Source of the DNA: Pseudoalteromonas sp. CO133X
Lineage (GTDB): Bacteria > Pseudomonadota > Gammaproteobacteria > Enterobacterales > Alteromonadaceae
NCBI GenBank assembly: GCA_004208945.1
Contig: SGPE01000026.1
Location: 1 to 32,847, forward strand
DNA length: 32,847 nt
Reading direction: 5' to 3'
The position numbers and the translations under genes are program-made. Below the pieces are notes generated by a model, which saw only the letters and a program-made list of their open reading frames with translations, made no database searches and was not told the DNA's origin. This document shows positions 25,696 to 32,847 of this stretch, in pieces (within the stretch, counting starts at the first letter, position 1; every line of letters begins with the position of its first letter).

Positions 25696-27282
25696 CTATG
25701 CGCTTCGTACATCAACCTTTAACTTAAGTTTTTGCCCAGGTTGAATGTATTTTTGCCCTGCTAATGAGTTCCACTTAACAATATCTTCTACAGAAACATT
25801 AAACTTGGCAGCAATTCGCGCTAACGAATCACCGCGACGCACTTTATAAGTAATGGTGCGCTCTTTGCTTTGTGTAGCAGCAAGTTGTGACTTTTCTTGT
25901 TTATATACAGTGAGTTTTTGACCAACACGCAGTACTGAATCTTTTTTCAGTTTATTCCATGTTGCAAGCTCTGCAATGGTCACATCATACTCACGGCTGA
26001 TATCCCACAGTGTATCGCCACTGGCGACTTTATGACTCAGCTTTTTACGTGTTGCTTTATTCGCTGCCATACGTACTGATTTTGGTAAATGCTGGCTATT
26101 GATTTCACCGTCACTGAGTGGCACAAGTAACTGCTGACCAACACGAATAGTATTTGATGAAAGCTTATTCAGCGTTTTTATCGCGCTTGCGCTCGTTGAA
26201 AACTTTTTCGCTATCACTGATAAGCTATCACCACGGGCAACCACATATTGCTGCCAACGTAGGCGATCTTTTTGCTCGGTTTTAGCTAGTTTGTCAGAAA
26301 ACGCTTCAACTTTATCAGACGGTAATAATAAAAAGTGTGGACCGTTTGGATCCGTTGCCCAGCGATTAAAACCAGGGTTTAAGCGGTACAGCTCAGTTAA
26401 GCTAATATCAGCCATATCAGCGGCAAGTGCTAAATCAATTTGGCTACCGATATTAACGGCTTCAACTACTTGCGCGTTGATAATCGGTTGCCATTTCACA
26501 CCAAATTCGTCACTGCGTTTTACAAGATCAGACAGAGCCAAGAGCTTTGGTACATACGAAGTGGTTTCTCGTGGCAGGTCTAATGACCAAAAATCGGTAG
26601 GTAAGTGTTTTTTGCGGTTCTTTTTAATCGCACGCAGTAAACGACCTTCACCTGAGTTATAGGCGGCAATAGCATTTAACCAATCACCTTCCAAGGTCTT
26701 GTGTAAATATGATAAGTAATCAAGCGCTGCACGCGTCGATTGCACAATGTCACGGCGACCGTCGTACCACCAGTTTTGTTTTAAATCGAAACGCTCACCG
26801 GTTTGTGGCATAAATTGCCAGATGCCAGAAGCACTGCGGTGTGAATAACCAAAGGGGTCAAAGGCACTTTCAACAATGGGTAAAAGCGCTATTTCAATTG
26901 GCATTTCACGCTTTTCAACTTCTTCGACAATAAAGTAAAGGTATGGCTCTGCGCGTTTTGCGATGCGGTCAAGGTATGCTTGATGACGTGCATAGTAATT
27001 ACGCTCAGCAACTACAGGACGGTTTTGTGGCACATCAATAGATAGCTGATAACGAATACGTTCCCATACATCGTCAAAAACTGGTGGTGGCGCATCAATA
27101 TCAGTTAACTGTTGGTATTGTGCGTTGATCATCAATGCATCATTGACATCACTTGGACTGGCACCACCCAGTTGCTGCTCAACATCATTATTAGCAATGT
27201 TAGGTTGTGCAGTATCAGAAGTTGTTAGTTGACAACCACTTAAAGCCAGCGCGAGTGTAAAAACTAGAGGAGATCTATACAT
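25696..27282 (-). CDS. mltD: Membrane-bound lytic murein transglycosylase D
   Basis: MltD cleaves peptidoglycan glycan strands, forming 1,6-anhydro ends, while anchored to the outer membrane. The 528-residue protein has a lipobox LSGC (Cys17) and a catalytic SLT domain with Glu138 in PIVESAFDPFGYS. Supporting motifs are ASGIWQFMPQTG and AIAAYNSGEGRL. Three LysM peptidoglycan-binding repeats follow (about 346-388, 417-460 and 479-522); E. coli MltD has two. The gene is preceded by a leader hairpin and is probably monocistronic. In E. coli mltD also neighbours gloB. Confidence 0.96.
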   Translation of the reverse strand: MYRSPLVFTLALALSGCQLTTSDTAQPNIANNDVEQQLGGASPSDVNDALMINAQYQQLTDIDAPPPVFDDVWERIRYQLSIDVPQNRPVVAERNYYARHQAYLDRIAKRAEPYLYFIVEEVEKREMPIEIALLPIVESAFDPFGYSHRSASGIWQFMPQTGERFDLKQNWWYDGRRDIVQSTRAALDYLSYLHKTLEGDWLNAIAAYNSGEGRLLRAIKKNRKKHLPTDFWSLDLPRETTSYVPKLLALSDLVKRSDEFGVKWQPIINAQVVEAVNIGSQIDLALAADMADISLTELYRLNPGFNRWATDPNGPHFLLLPSDKVEAFSDKLAKTEQKDRLRWQQYVVARGDSLSVIAKKFSTSASAIKTLNKLSSNTIRVGQQLLVPLSDGEINSQHLPKSVRMAANKATRKKLSHKVASGDTLWDISREYDVTIAELATWNKLKKDSVLRVGQKLTVYKQEKSQLAATQSKERTITYKVRRGDSLARIAAKFNVSVEDIVKWNSLAGQKYIQPGQKLKLKVDVRSA

Positions 27283-27296
27283 ATATACCCATACAT

Positions 27297-27326
27297 CAGG
27301 TAAAAAAACTCGGCGAATATTACCTG
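27297..27326 (-). promoter_or_regulatory. Inverted repeat in the mltD leader
   Basis: The 7-base arms CAGGTAA and TTACCTG flank a 16-base loop and end 15 bases before the mltD ATG. Formed in RNA, it could limit ribosome access; as DNA it could be an operator. The evidence is the repeat alone. Confidence 0.35.
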
Positions 27327-27429
27327 CTCTGAGAACATATTGCCACTTTATGACCAGTTTATGTCAGCTTATTGTTGCAAGATGCTGATCTAAATCTACA
27401 AAATTGTAACTGAAGTCATGCTTGTTTTT

Positions 27430-28203
27430 TTAAAAATTATCTTTCCAAGCCCTGAGACCTGCAAAGCGTTGCCAAGGTTCATCAAGATTTAAATTATTTT
27501 TTAGCTCATTGGGAAGTTCATCAGTGATATTAGGCAAGTGGCTACGTAAGAATGGGTTTATTTGCTTTTCTACACTTAACTTAGTTGGTAAGCTTATTTC
27601 ATTATTAGCACGCAGTGTATCGACTTTCTCACTGTAATTGGCTAAGTATTCATTCGTTGGCTCAACCGCCTTAGCAAAGGCCAGGTTTGCTTGTGTGTAT
27701 TCGTGCGTGCAGTAGATTTTACACTCATCCGGCAGGGCTCTTAATTTACATAAAGAGTGCCACATTTGCTCGGCACTACCTTCAAATAACCGCCCACAAC
27801 CTGCACTAAACAGCGTATCGCCAGTAAAACTTAGCTCATCATGTAAGTAACAAATGTGATCCAGAGTATGGCCAGGAGTTGCAAGTACGGTAAAGGTGTA
27901 ATTATATACGGTGACTTTATCTGCTTCTAACACACCATGATTAATGCCTTTGAACGGACTGTGCTTAGGACCATAAACGGGAATAGTTGGGAATGTTTTT
28001 ACCAGCGCAGCCACGCCGTCAGTGTGGTCATAATGGTGGTGGGTAATTAAAATCCCCGCGAGTGTTAAGTTATGCTCGCTTAGGTAGTTTAATACGGGCT
28101 CAGCTTGACCTGGGTCAACCACCCATGCTGTTTGTTCACTTTCATTTGTGATACACCAAATATAATTATCAGAAAAGGCTTTAATTGCTTTGACTTGCAC
28201 CAT
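27430..28203 (-). CDS. gloB: Hydroxyacylglutathione hydrolase (glyoxalase II)
   Basis: GloB hydrolyses S-D-lactoylglutathione to D-lactate and glutathione, the second step of methylglyoxal detoxification. The 257-residue protein is a metallo-beta-lactamase-fold enzyme with HxHxDH as THHHYDHTDG (His55, His57, Asp59, His60). Further motifs are ATPGHTLDHICY and FTGDTLFSAGCGRLFEG, and CTHEYTQANLAFA lies in the C-terminal helical domain specific to glyoxalase II. It is divergent from the yafS-like gene across 53 bases, as in E. coli. Confidence 0.96.
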   Translation of the reverse strand: MVQVKAIKAFSDNYIWCITNESEQTAWVVDPGQAEPVLNYLSEHNLTLAGILITHHHYDHTDGVAALVKTFPTIPVYGPKHSPFKGINHGVLEADKVTVYNYTFTVLATPGHTLDHICYLHDELSFTGDTLFSAGCGRLFEGSAEQMWHSLCKLRALPDECKIYCTHEYTQANLAFAKAVEPTNEYLANYSEKVDTLRANNEISLPTKLSVEKQINPFLRSHLPNITDELPNELKNNLNLDEPWQRFAGLRAWKDNF

Positions 28204-28256
28204 GTTTAATTGCTCTATAAAGTGACAGTTAAGATACAGTATAACGAGCTCAGAAA

Positions 28257-29015
28257 ATGAAACCAGCCCTTAGTTTTCAAGAAGGTCCTAAGCCATACTC
28301 ATGGCAGCAGTTCCCTCATGGTGACTATTTACGTGCTGAAATAGAGCGTAAGTTAGTTCCATGGTTGCCACGCATGTTCGGTTATCACATGTTAAAGCTT
28401 GGTAATTTAAGTGGTGAAATAGCAACCAGTGAAAGTCCTATTAAGCATCAAGTTTGCGTCGCAGAGCAGGGGTTATTTACCGGTGTAATTGCGGATGTCG
28501 ATGAGTTACCTTTTTATGAGCACAGTGTTGATGCTTGCATATTATCTCACTGCTTAGAATATCATTCAGATCCGCACCATATCTTACGTGAGGCGCATCG
28601 TACTTTGATCCCCGGTGGCTATATTGTGATCACAGGCTTTAACCCGTTTAGCTTGTGTGGGTTGGCGCAGTTATTACCTTTTAGTCGCCAAAAGCTCCCT
28701 TGGACAGGGCGCTTTTTTACACCATCTCGTGTAAAAGATTGGTTGAATCTTTTAGGTTTTGAAATTATTTCCGATGAGCGTTTTATCCATTCATCGCTTG
28801 CCAGAGGCAACCGCTTATCGCGCTTTGCAGCGTGGAGACGTTTTGGCCAACAATACTTAAAACCTATGGGAAGTGTGTACATTTTAGTGGCACGAAAACG
28901 GGTTGCTCCGCTTACACCAATTAAACCTAAGTGGCATGCAAGGCCCCAATTTTCGCCAGTAAAAGGAGCGGGGCTCAGACAAACATCAAAGCAGCACTGT
29001 GAGCGGGATAGCTAA
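28257..29015 (+). CDS. SAM-dependent methyltransferase, YafS-like
   Basis: This 252-residue class I methyltransferase is of unknown substrate. The core has LPFYEHSVDACILSHCLEYH (motif II/III region of the methyltransferase_11 type) and REAHRTLIPGGYIVITGFNP. The expected Gly-rich motif I is weak (LGNLSGE), as in the YafS group. A basic C-terminal tail (RKRVAPLTPIKPKWH) may bind nucleic acid or membrane lipid headgroups. Position between gloB and rnhA/dnaQ matches E. coli yafS. Its last 30 bases overlap the 3' end of the convergent MBL gene. Confidence 0.85.
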   Translation: MKPALSFQEGPKPYSWQQFPHGDYLRAEIERKLVPWLPRMFGYHMLKLGNLSGEIATSESPIKHQVCVAEQGLFTGVIADVDELPFYEHSVDACILSHCLEYHSDPHHILREAHRTLIPGGYIVITGFNPFSLCGLAQLLPFSRQKLPWTGRFFTPSRVKDWLNLLGFEIISDERFIHSSLARGNRLSRFAAWRRFGQQYLKPMGSVYILVARKRVAPLTPIKPKWHARPQFSPVKGAGLRQTSKQHCERDS

Positions 29016-29849
29016 ATAGTGCTGCTTACTATCTGTTTTGCTTGGGTACTGACCTGCACGAATATTTAATTGAATAGAGGGGTGCAGCAGCTTTGGTACA
29101 GCTAAAGTTGCATCTCGACCTTCACGAGTCGCAATAAAGCTTTGTTTATCCCCTTTTAAATGAATGTTTTGCTCACGCTGTTCTTTCACTGTGGTGTTGT
29201 TCGCAAGAGGGCGACCGTCTGGTTGGTAGTCATGACACATCCAAAGTAGGGTATCGTCAGGTAAGGCTAAAATTCGTTGTAATGAATCATATAGCTTTTG
29301 CGCACTGCCGCCAGGGAAGTCGCAGCGGGCTGTACCGCTGTCTGGCATAAAGAAGGTGTCACCGACAAATGCATTGCCATCAATGTGATAACACACGCTG
29401 TCAGGCGTGTGGCCAGGCGTTGCAATCACATCAACCGTGTATTCACCCAGTTGAAATTGTGTTTTATTAGCAAATAAGGCATCAAAAGGTTCACCATTGC
29501 ATGGCATATCTAAATTATAAAGTTGGCTAAAGTGCTTTTGAACCTGTGTGATCCCTTCGCCAGTGCCGAGCTTGCATGGGTGAGTATCTTGTAATTGCTG
29601 CTTGATATAACTTGCCGCAGTGATATGGTCAGCATGGGCATGAGTTTCAAGTAGCCATTGTAATGTCAGCTGCTCAGTCTTTATGTAGCTTATGATCTCA
29701 TTGGCTGTGGTAAAACTTAACTCACCACTTGGCATATCAAAATCAGCAGGCGCATCAATTAGTAAGCAATCTTTAGTGTGTTCACAACTGACTAAGTAAC
29801 AGAGAGTGGCGCTTTGTTGATGAAAGAAAGAGTGAATGCGCAGAGCCAT
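28986..29849 (-). CDS. MBL-fold hydrolase, ETHE1/persulfide-dioxygenase-like
   Basis: This 287-residue metallo-beta-lactamase-fold protein has ETHAHADHITAA (His70, His72, Asp74, His75), ATPGHTPDSVCYH, FVGDTFFMPDSGTARCDFPG and CHDYQPDGR. That motif set is typical of the ETHE1/Blh group, which oxidises glutathione persulfide or related sulfur compounds with a single iron. It is distinct from GloB encoded 0.8 kb away, which has the glyoxalase II helical domain. Persulfide dioxygenase activity is an inference; a general thioesterase-like role is possible. No rhodanese or sulfide-quinone reductase gene is adjacent. It lies on the minus strand between yafS and rnhA, which are neighbours in E. coli. 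Confidence 0.85.
   Translation of the reverse strand: MALRIHSFFHQQSATLCYLVSCEHTKDCLLIDAPADFDMPSGELSFTTANEIISYIKTEQLTLQWLLETHAHADHITAASYIKQQLQDTHPCKLGTGEGITQVQKHFSQLYNLDMPCNGEPFDALFANKTQFQLGEYTVDVIATPGHTPDSVCYHIDGNAFVGDTFFMPDSGTARCDFPGGSAQKLYDSLQRILALPDDTLLWMCHDYQPDGRPLANNTTVKEQREQNIHLKGDKQSFIATREGRDATLAVPKLLHPSIQLNIRAGQYPSKTDSKQHYLAIPLTVLL
28989..29027. repeat. Inverted repeat over the convergent gene overlap
   Basis: Perfect 10-base arms AAGCAGCACT and AGTGCTGCTT enclose a 19-base loop. The repeat covers the last codons of the yafS-like gene and the last codons of the MBL gene on the other strand. No T run follows on either strand, so it is not a textbook terminator, but it could stabilise both 3' ends. 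Confidence 0.6.
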
Positions 29850-29938
29850 AAAAAGTCCTTAGTTATAAGTTATAGCTAAATCTTATATCATATAACAAAA
29901 ATATAAAACGGCTTGCGCTAAGTTTATTTCAAGGGCTT

Positions 29939-30406
29939 TTAATTACCGTCGTAACCTGTGTCTTCAAGTAAATCATTGCTGCCAGCTGCTTCACGAGCAA
30001 GATCGTCAACAATCTCATTATACTTATTGCCGCTATGGCCTTTTACCCAGCGCCATTCTACGCTGTGTTGTTGGCAGGCAGCATCAAGTCGTTTCCATAA
30101 ATCGACATTTTTAACAGGTTTTTTTGCTGCGGTTTTCCAGCCGCGTTTTTTCCAATTTTCGACCCATGATTCAATACCTTGTTTTACATATTGGCTATCG
30201 GTGGTCAGAATGACATGACAAGGGCGGGTGAGAGTTTCAAGTGCGACTATGGCTGCGAGCATTTCCATCCGATTATTGGTTGTTAAGGTATAGCCTTGAC
30301 TTAATTGCTTCTCGTGGCCGTTGTATCGCATCACGATGCCATACCCCCCAGGCCCTGGATTACCTAAACATGATCCATCGGTGTAAATCTCTACGGTTTT
30401 CTGCAC
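29939..30406 (-). CDS. rnhA: Ribonuclease HI
   Basis: RNase HI cleaves the RNA strand of RNA-DNA hybrids, removing primers and R-loops. The 155-residue length equals the E. coli enzyme, and the catalytic residues fall at the same positions: Asp10 ([16 protein letters not shown]), Glu48 (NNRMEML), Asp70 (LTTDSQY), His124 (VKGHSGN) and Asp134. The start is GTG at 30404-30406 with AAGG seven bases upstream. A longer in-frame extension to 30526 would run into dnaQ and is not part of the family. It is divergent from dnaQ across 68 bases, the E. coli arrangement. Confidence 0.97.
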   Translation of the reverse strand: MQKTVEIYTDGSCLGNPGPGGYGIVMRYNGHEKQLSQGYTLTTNNRMEMLAAIVALETLTRPCHVILTTDSQYVKQGIESWVENWKKRGWKTAAKKPVKNVDLWKRLDAACQQHSVEWRWVKGHSGNKYNEIVDDLAREAAGSNDLLEDTGYDGN

Positions 30407-30474
30407 TGTTTTACCTTGATATTGTGTACAATAAAGTGATGATAGAACGATACCAGAGTCAGGCTTAAGACGAT

Positions 30475-31185
30475 ATGGCACATAGACAAATAGTTTTAGA
30501 TACAGAAACCACGGGTATTGACCCAAAACAAGGCCACCGCATTATTGAGATTGGTTGTGTTGAGCTTGTTAACCGCCGTCTTACTGGCAACAACTTTCAT
30601 GTGTACATCAATCCACAGCGTGAAATTGAAGAAGAAGCGATAGACGTTCACGGTATTACCAATGAATTTTTACGCGATAAACCTTTGTACCACCAAATTG
30701 CCCATGAGTTTTTAGAGTATATTCGCGGCGCTGAACTTGTTATTCATAACGCAGCGTTCGATATCGGCCATATGGACAATGAGTTTGCATTGTTAAATCA
30801 AGGTTTTCCAAATACTGCCGATGTATGTAGTGTGCTGGATACTTTGAAAATGGCGCGTGACTTGCACCCAGGTCAAAAGAATAACCTTGATGCACTTTGT
30901 CGTCGTTATGATATTGATAACTCAAAACGTACCTTACACGGCGCATTACTGGATTCTGAGATCCTAGCGGATGTTTACTTAGCAATGACAGGGGGTCAAG
31001 TTAAGTTAAACTTAAATCAGAATAAAGATGAAGGTTCTGAGCAACAAACTGGGGGGATTCGACGCTTAAGTGCTGACAGAGCCCCTTTAGTTGTATTAAG
31101 AGCTACAGAGCAAGAACATGCCGCTCATGAAGAACGTTTAGACTTGGTCGCTAAAGGCGGTGAGTGTTTATGGCGGGCAGAATAA
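30475..31185 (+). CDS. dnaQ: DNA polymerase III epsilon subunit (3'-5' exonuclease)
   Basis: DnaQ is the proofreading subunit of the replicative polymerase. The 236-residue protein has Exo I DTETTG (Asp9, Glu11), Exo II in [14 protein letters not shown], and Exo III in [17 protein letters not shown]-terminal tail (about 185-236) that should bind the polymerase subunit ends in GGECLWRAE. The ATG at 30475 gives the standard N-terminus. It is divergent from rnhA, and a membrane-protein gene follows nine bases after its stop. The 68-base divergent region must contain both promoters, as in E. coli, but I could not place the boxes confidently. Confidence 0.96.
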   Translation: MAHRQIVLDTETTGIDPKQGHRIIEIGCVELVNRRLTGNNFHVYINPQREIEEEAIDVHGITNEFLRDKPLYHQIAHEFLEYIRGAELVIHNAAFDIGHMDNEFALLNQGFPNTADVCSVLDTLKMARDLHPGQKNNLDALCRRYDIDNSKRTLHGALLDSEILADVYLAMTGGQVKLNLNQNKDEGSEQQTGGIRRLSADRAPLVVLRATEQEHAAHEERLDLVAKGGECLWRAE

Positions 31186-31194
31186 GGTAATAAA

Positions 31195-32568
31195 ATGAAA
31201 AAATTATTTCTAGCGGGATTGCTATGTACGTTGCCCTTAATGGGTATATGCGCGGAACAAGATAAAATAACGCCATTGGAGCGAGATGGGATTCAAAATG
31301 AGATCCCCCTGCTAGAAAATCGTTTTCGCATTGATCACAAAGTCGAAAAAATTACCTTACTCTTCTTTCGTGAAAGAGGAACCCCCGCGGTTGTATTAGT
31401 TAGACCCGATGGTAGCAAGTACCATGTGACCGAGTCATTGAACAATGATGATTTGGATTGGCATGATGAGATGACCTATGACCTAATCACCATAGCAAAC
31501 CCAATGCCTGGGCCTTGGCAGGTTGTTGGCAGTATTTTACCTGATAGTCGGATTATTGTGATGGGGGAAATTGAGTTAAGCGTGGATCCACTTCCCCCTG
31601 TATTATTTCGTGGTGAAACAATAAAACTAACAGGGCGTGTACTCAACGATGGCGAGCCAATAGAAGTCGGGCAATTTAGAGATGTTATTAGCTTACATGT
31701 AGACTTTGTAAGTACAAATAATAGTGACTATGCTAACTTTGGAGCGGGGACGCAAAGTATAACCGACTTTAAAGATGATGGGCGGGGCTTTGATGAGCGG
31801 CCTCTTGATGGCGTCTTTACGGGTGAATTTCAGTTATCCTTTCCGGCTGGAGAATGGCAACCAGAACTTTATATAGAAACACCTATCCTTAAACGCACTG
31901 TAGTACAGAAACCTATTGTTATTCATGAACCGCCATTTAGTTACGAGATGACACTGGCTGAGCATGAAGCAGATGACCATTTGCTCACTATAACTCTTAA
32001 TCCTGAGGTGATTAAACCTGAAACGGTATTAGTCCAAGGGAAAATCTATTACCCAAATAATGAAGAGCAGATGTTTTCTATGGATGCGAAGGCATCTCAG
32101 ACACGTCAGCTCGCTATTAAAAATTATGACTGGGGGCGATACAGTGTTGAGTTGTCAGTATTTGGTAGCAATATAAATGATCGAGAATTTATGGCTACAT
32201 TGCCCACCTATAAATTTGAGATTGATAGGCCAATCGAAGTTGTACCTGAAATTGTTCGCCCTGAAATTGATTTAGAAGCGCAAGCAGAGCAACAACGAAT
32301 CCTCGAAGAAGAGCAAAGAGCATCAACAATGTTAATGATAACGTTAATTGTTGTTGGAAATTTAACCGTCTTGTTGTTAGGCTGGCTAGCAATTCGAGTT
32401 TTTGTACAAAAGAAACCGCTTAAATTTAAATTTTCTTTGCCATTTTTAAAGAAAAAAAACCAAACGAGTAATGACGAACAGACAGCCGGTGAAAAAGAAG
32501 TTGGCAAAAATGGCTCAAAAAATGATAAATCAGGTGAAATTTTAAACCTTTCGATGTCAGATGACTAA
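31195..32568 (+). CDS. TIGR03503-like membrane-anchored periplasmic protein
   Basis: This 457-residue protein of unknown function matches, as far as I can judge, the TIGR03503 family of marine gammaproteobacteria. It has an N-terminal signal peptide (MKKLFLAGLLCTLPLMGICA) and a large beta-rich periplasmic part (about 21-365). A charged coiled segment follows (about 358-380, AQAEQQRILEEEQRAS), then one membrane helix (about 382-405) and a strongly basic cytosolic tail (KKPLKFKFSLPFLKKKN). The region near 160-240 (FKDDGRGFDERPLDGVFTG) resembles the extracellular domain of proteins that follow VWA modules. It begins nine bases after dnaQ with AAGG in the ribosome-binding region, so it is likely cotranscribed. 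The reason for that pairing is unknown. Confidence 0.8.
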   Translation: MKKLFLAGLLCTLPLMGICAEQDKITPLERDGIQNEIPLLENRFRIDHKVEKITLLFFRERGTPAVVLVRPDGSKYHVTESLNNDDLDWHDEMTYDLITIANPMPGPWQVVGSILPDSRIIVMGEIELSVDPLPPVLFRGETIKLTGRVLNDGEPIEVGQFRDVISLHVDFVSTNNSDYANFGAGTQSITDFKDDGRGFDERPLDGVFTGEFQLSFPAGEWQPELYIETPILKRTVVQKPIVIHEPPFSYEMTLAEHEADDHLLTITLNPEVIKPETVLVQGKIYYPNNEEQMFSMDAKASQTRQLAIKNYDWGRYSVELSVFGSNINDREFMATLPTYKFEIDRPIEVVPEIVRPEIDLEAQAEQQRILEEEQRASTMLMITLIVVGNLTVLLLGWLAIRVFVQKKPLKFKFSLPFLKKKNQTSNDEQTAGEKEVGKNGSKNDKSGEILNLSMSDD

Positions 32569-32595
32569 AAAACCTGTAAAAAAACAAAAAAGCCC

Positions 32596-32624
32596 TTGAC
32601 GAACTAGAGGGTGATTCGTATTAT
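32596..32624 (+). promoter_or_regulatory. Strong sigma-70 promoter of the tRNA-Asp genes
   Basis: There is a -35 TTGACG, a 17-base spacer and -10 TATTAT, then a GC-rich discriminator TCACGCCGC typical of stringently controlled stable-RNA promoters. A-rich sequence just upstream (about 32567-32592) can serve as an UP element. It uses the same -35 as the tRNA promoter at 775-803. Confidence 0.9.
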
Positions 32625-32666
32625 TCACGCCGCTGTCAGGGGAGACTCTCTCAGCAACGAAAATGT

Positions 32667-32743
32667 GGAGTGGTAGTTCAGTTGGTTAGAATACCGGCCT
32701 GTCACGCCGGGGGTCGCGGGTTCGAGTCCCGTCCACTCCGCCA
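32667..32743 (+). tRNA. tRNA-Asp (anticodon GTC), copy 1
   Basis: This is a 77-base cloverleaf with encoded CCA. The acceptor is GGAGTGG/CCACTCC, the anticodon stem-loop is CCGGC-CTGTCAC-GCCGG with anticodon GTC, and the T arm is GCGGG-TTCGAGT-CCCGT. It lies about 36 bases after the predicted start site of the strong promoter. Confidence 0.98.
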
Positions 32744-32770
32744 ATTTTCGACAATTTGTAAGTATGTGCT

Positions 32771-32847
32771 GGAGTGGTAGTTCAGTTGGTTAGAATACCG
32801 GCCTGTCACGCCGGGGGTCGCGGGTTCGAGTCCCGTCCACTCCGCCA
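32771..32847 (+). tRNA. tRNA-Asp (anticodon GTC), copy 2
   Basis: This 77-base gene is identical to the copy at 32667-32743 and is separated from it by a 27-base spacer. Its CCA is the last three bases of the window, so further copies in the same transcript may lie beyond the edge. Confidence 0.98.

Noticed and set aside
31021..31185. The C-terminal part of dnaQ, which looked divergent, considered as a frameshift
   Set aside because: The frame is open and ends at the expected length with a plausible polymerase-binding tail; this region is poorly conserved in the family.

Overview
The window looks like chromosomal DNA of a marine gammaproteobacterium of the Alteromonadales, most likely Pseudoalteromonas or a close relative. 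The protein sequences are close to Escherichia coli homologues (Prs, HemA, GcvA, RnhA, DnaQ). The base composition is moderately AT-rich, and a TIGR03503-type protein follows dnaQ. Gene order is a mosaic of well-conserved gammaproteobacterial blocks. The organism assignment is an inference; no database search was possible.

Layout. (1) 1-735, minus strand: a tRNA operon read Met - pseudo-Leu - Leu - Gln - Met - pseudo-Leu - Leu, partly duplicated in tandem, driven by a strong stable-RNA promoter at 775-803. It resembles the E. coli metT-leuW-gln-metU operon but carries two 54-nt broken tRNA-Leu copies. (2) 1176-6169, minus strand: lolB-ispE-prs, then rplY-pth-ychF. (3) 6232-14501, plus strand: hemA-prfA-prmC, a REC/DUF3369/HD-GYP regulator, sirB2, sirB1, a DUF819 membrane protein and kdsA. 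Blocks 2 and 3 are the conserved hemA/prs neighbourhood for cell-envelope, tetrapyrrole and translation-termination functions, with lineage-specific insertions. (4) 14600-17602: gcvA, an alpha/beta hydrolase, DUF423 and rlmM, an E. coli-like block with the hydrolase inserted. (5) 17617-21149: a 1011-residue surface lipoprotein with Ig/PKD-like repeats, a lamin-tail-like domain and a metzincin protease site, overlapped by a small lipoprotein gene. This pair is the most accessory-looking part of the window. (6) 21180-25640: cysZ, a GNAT acetyltransferase, and the speA-speB pair making putrescine from arginine via agmatine. (7) 25696-32568: mltD, gloB, yafS-like methyltransferase, an ETHE1-like metallo-beta-lactamase-fold hydrolase, rnhA, dnaQ and a TIGR03503-like membrane protein. 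(8) 32596-32847: a strong promoter and two identical tRNA-Asp genes, the second ending exactly at the window edge.

No insertion sequence, prophage, CRISPR array or obvious defence system is visible. Most genes are housekeeping and intact. The unexplained structure lies mainly in RNA and leader regions: the repeated tRNA-Leu-derived elements, a hairpin enclosing the pth ribosome-binding site and its TTG start, a hairpin in the rplY leader, mutually exclusive hairpins with a short Arg-containing reading frame before speA, and an inverted repeat spanning the convergent overlap of the yafS-like and MBL genes.
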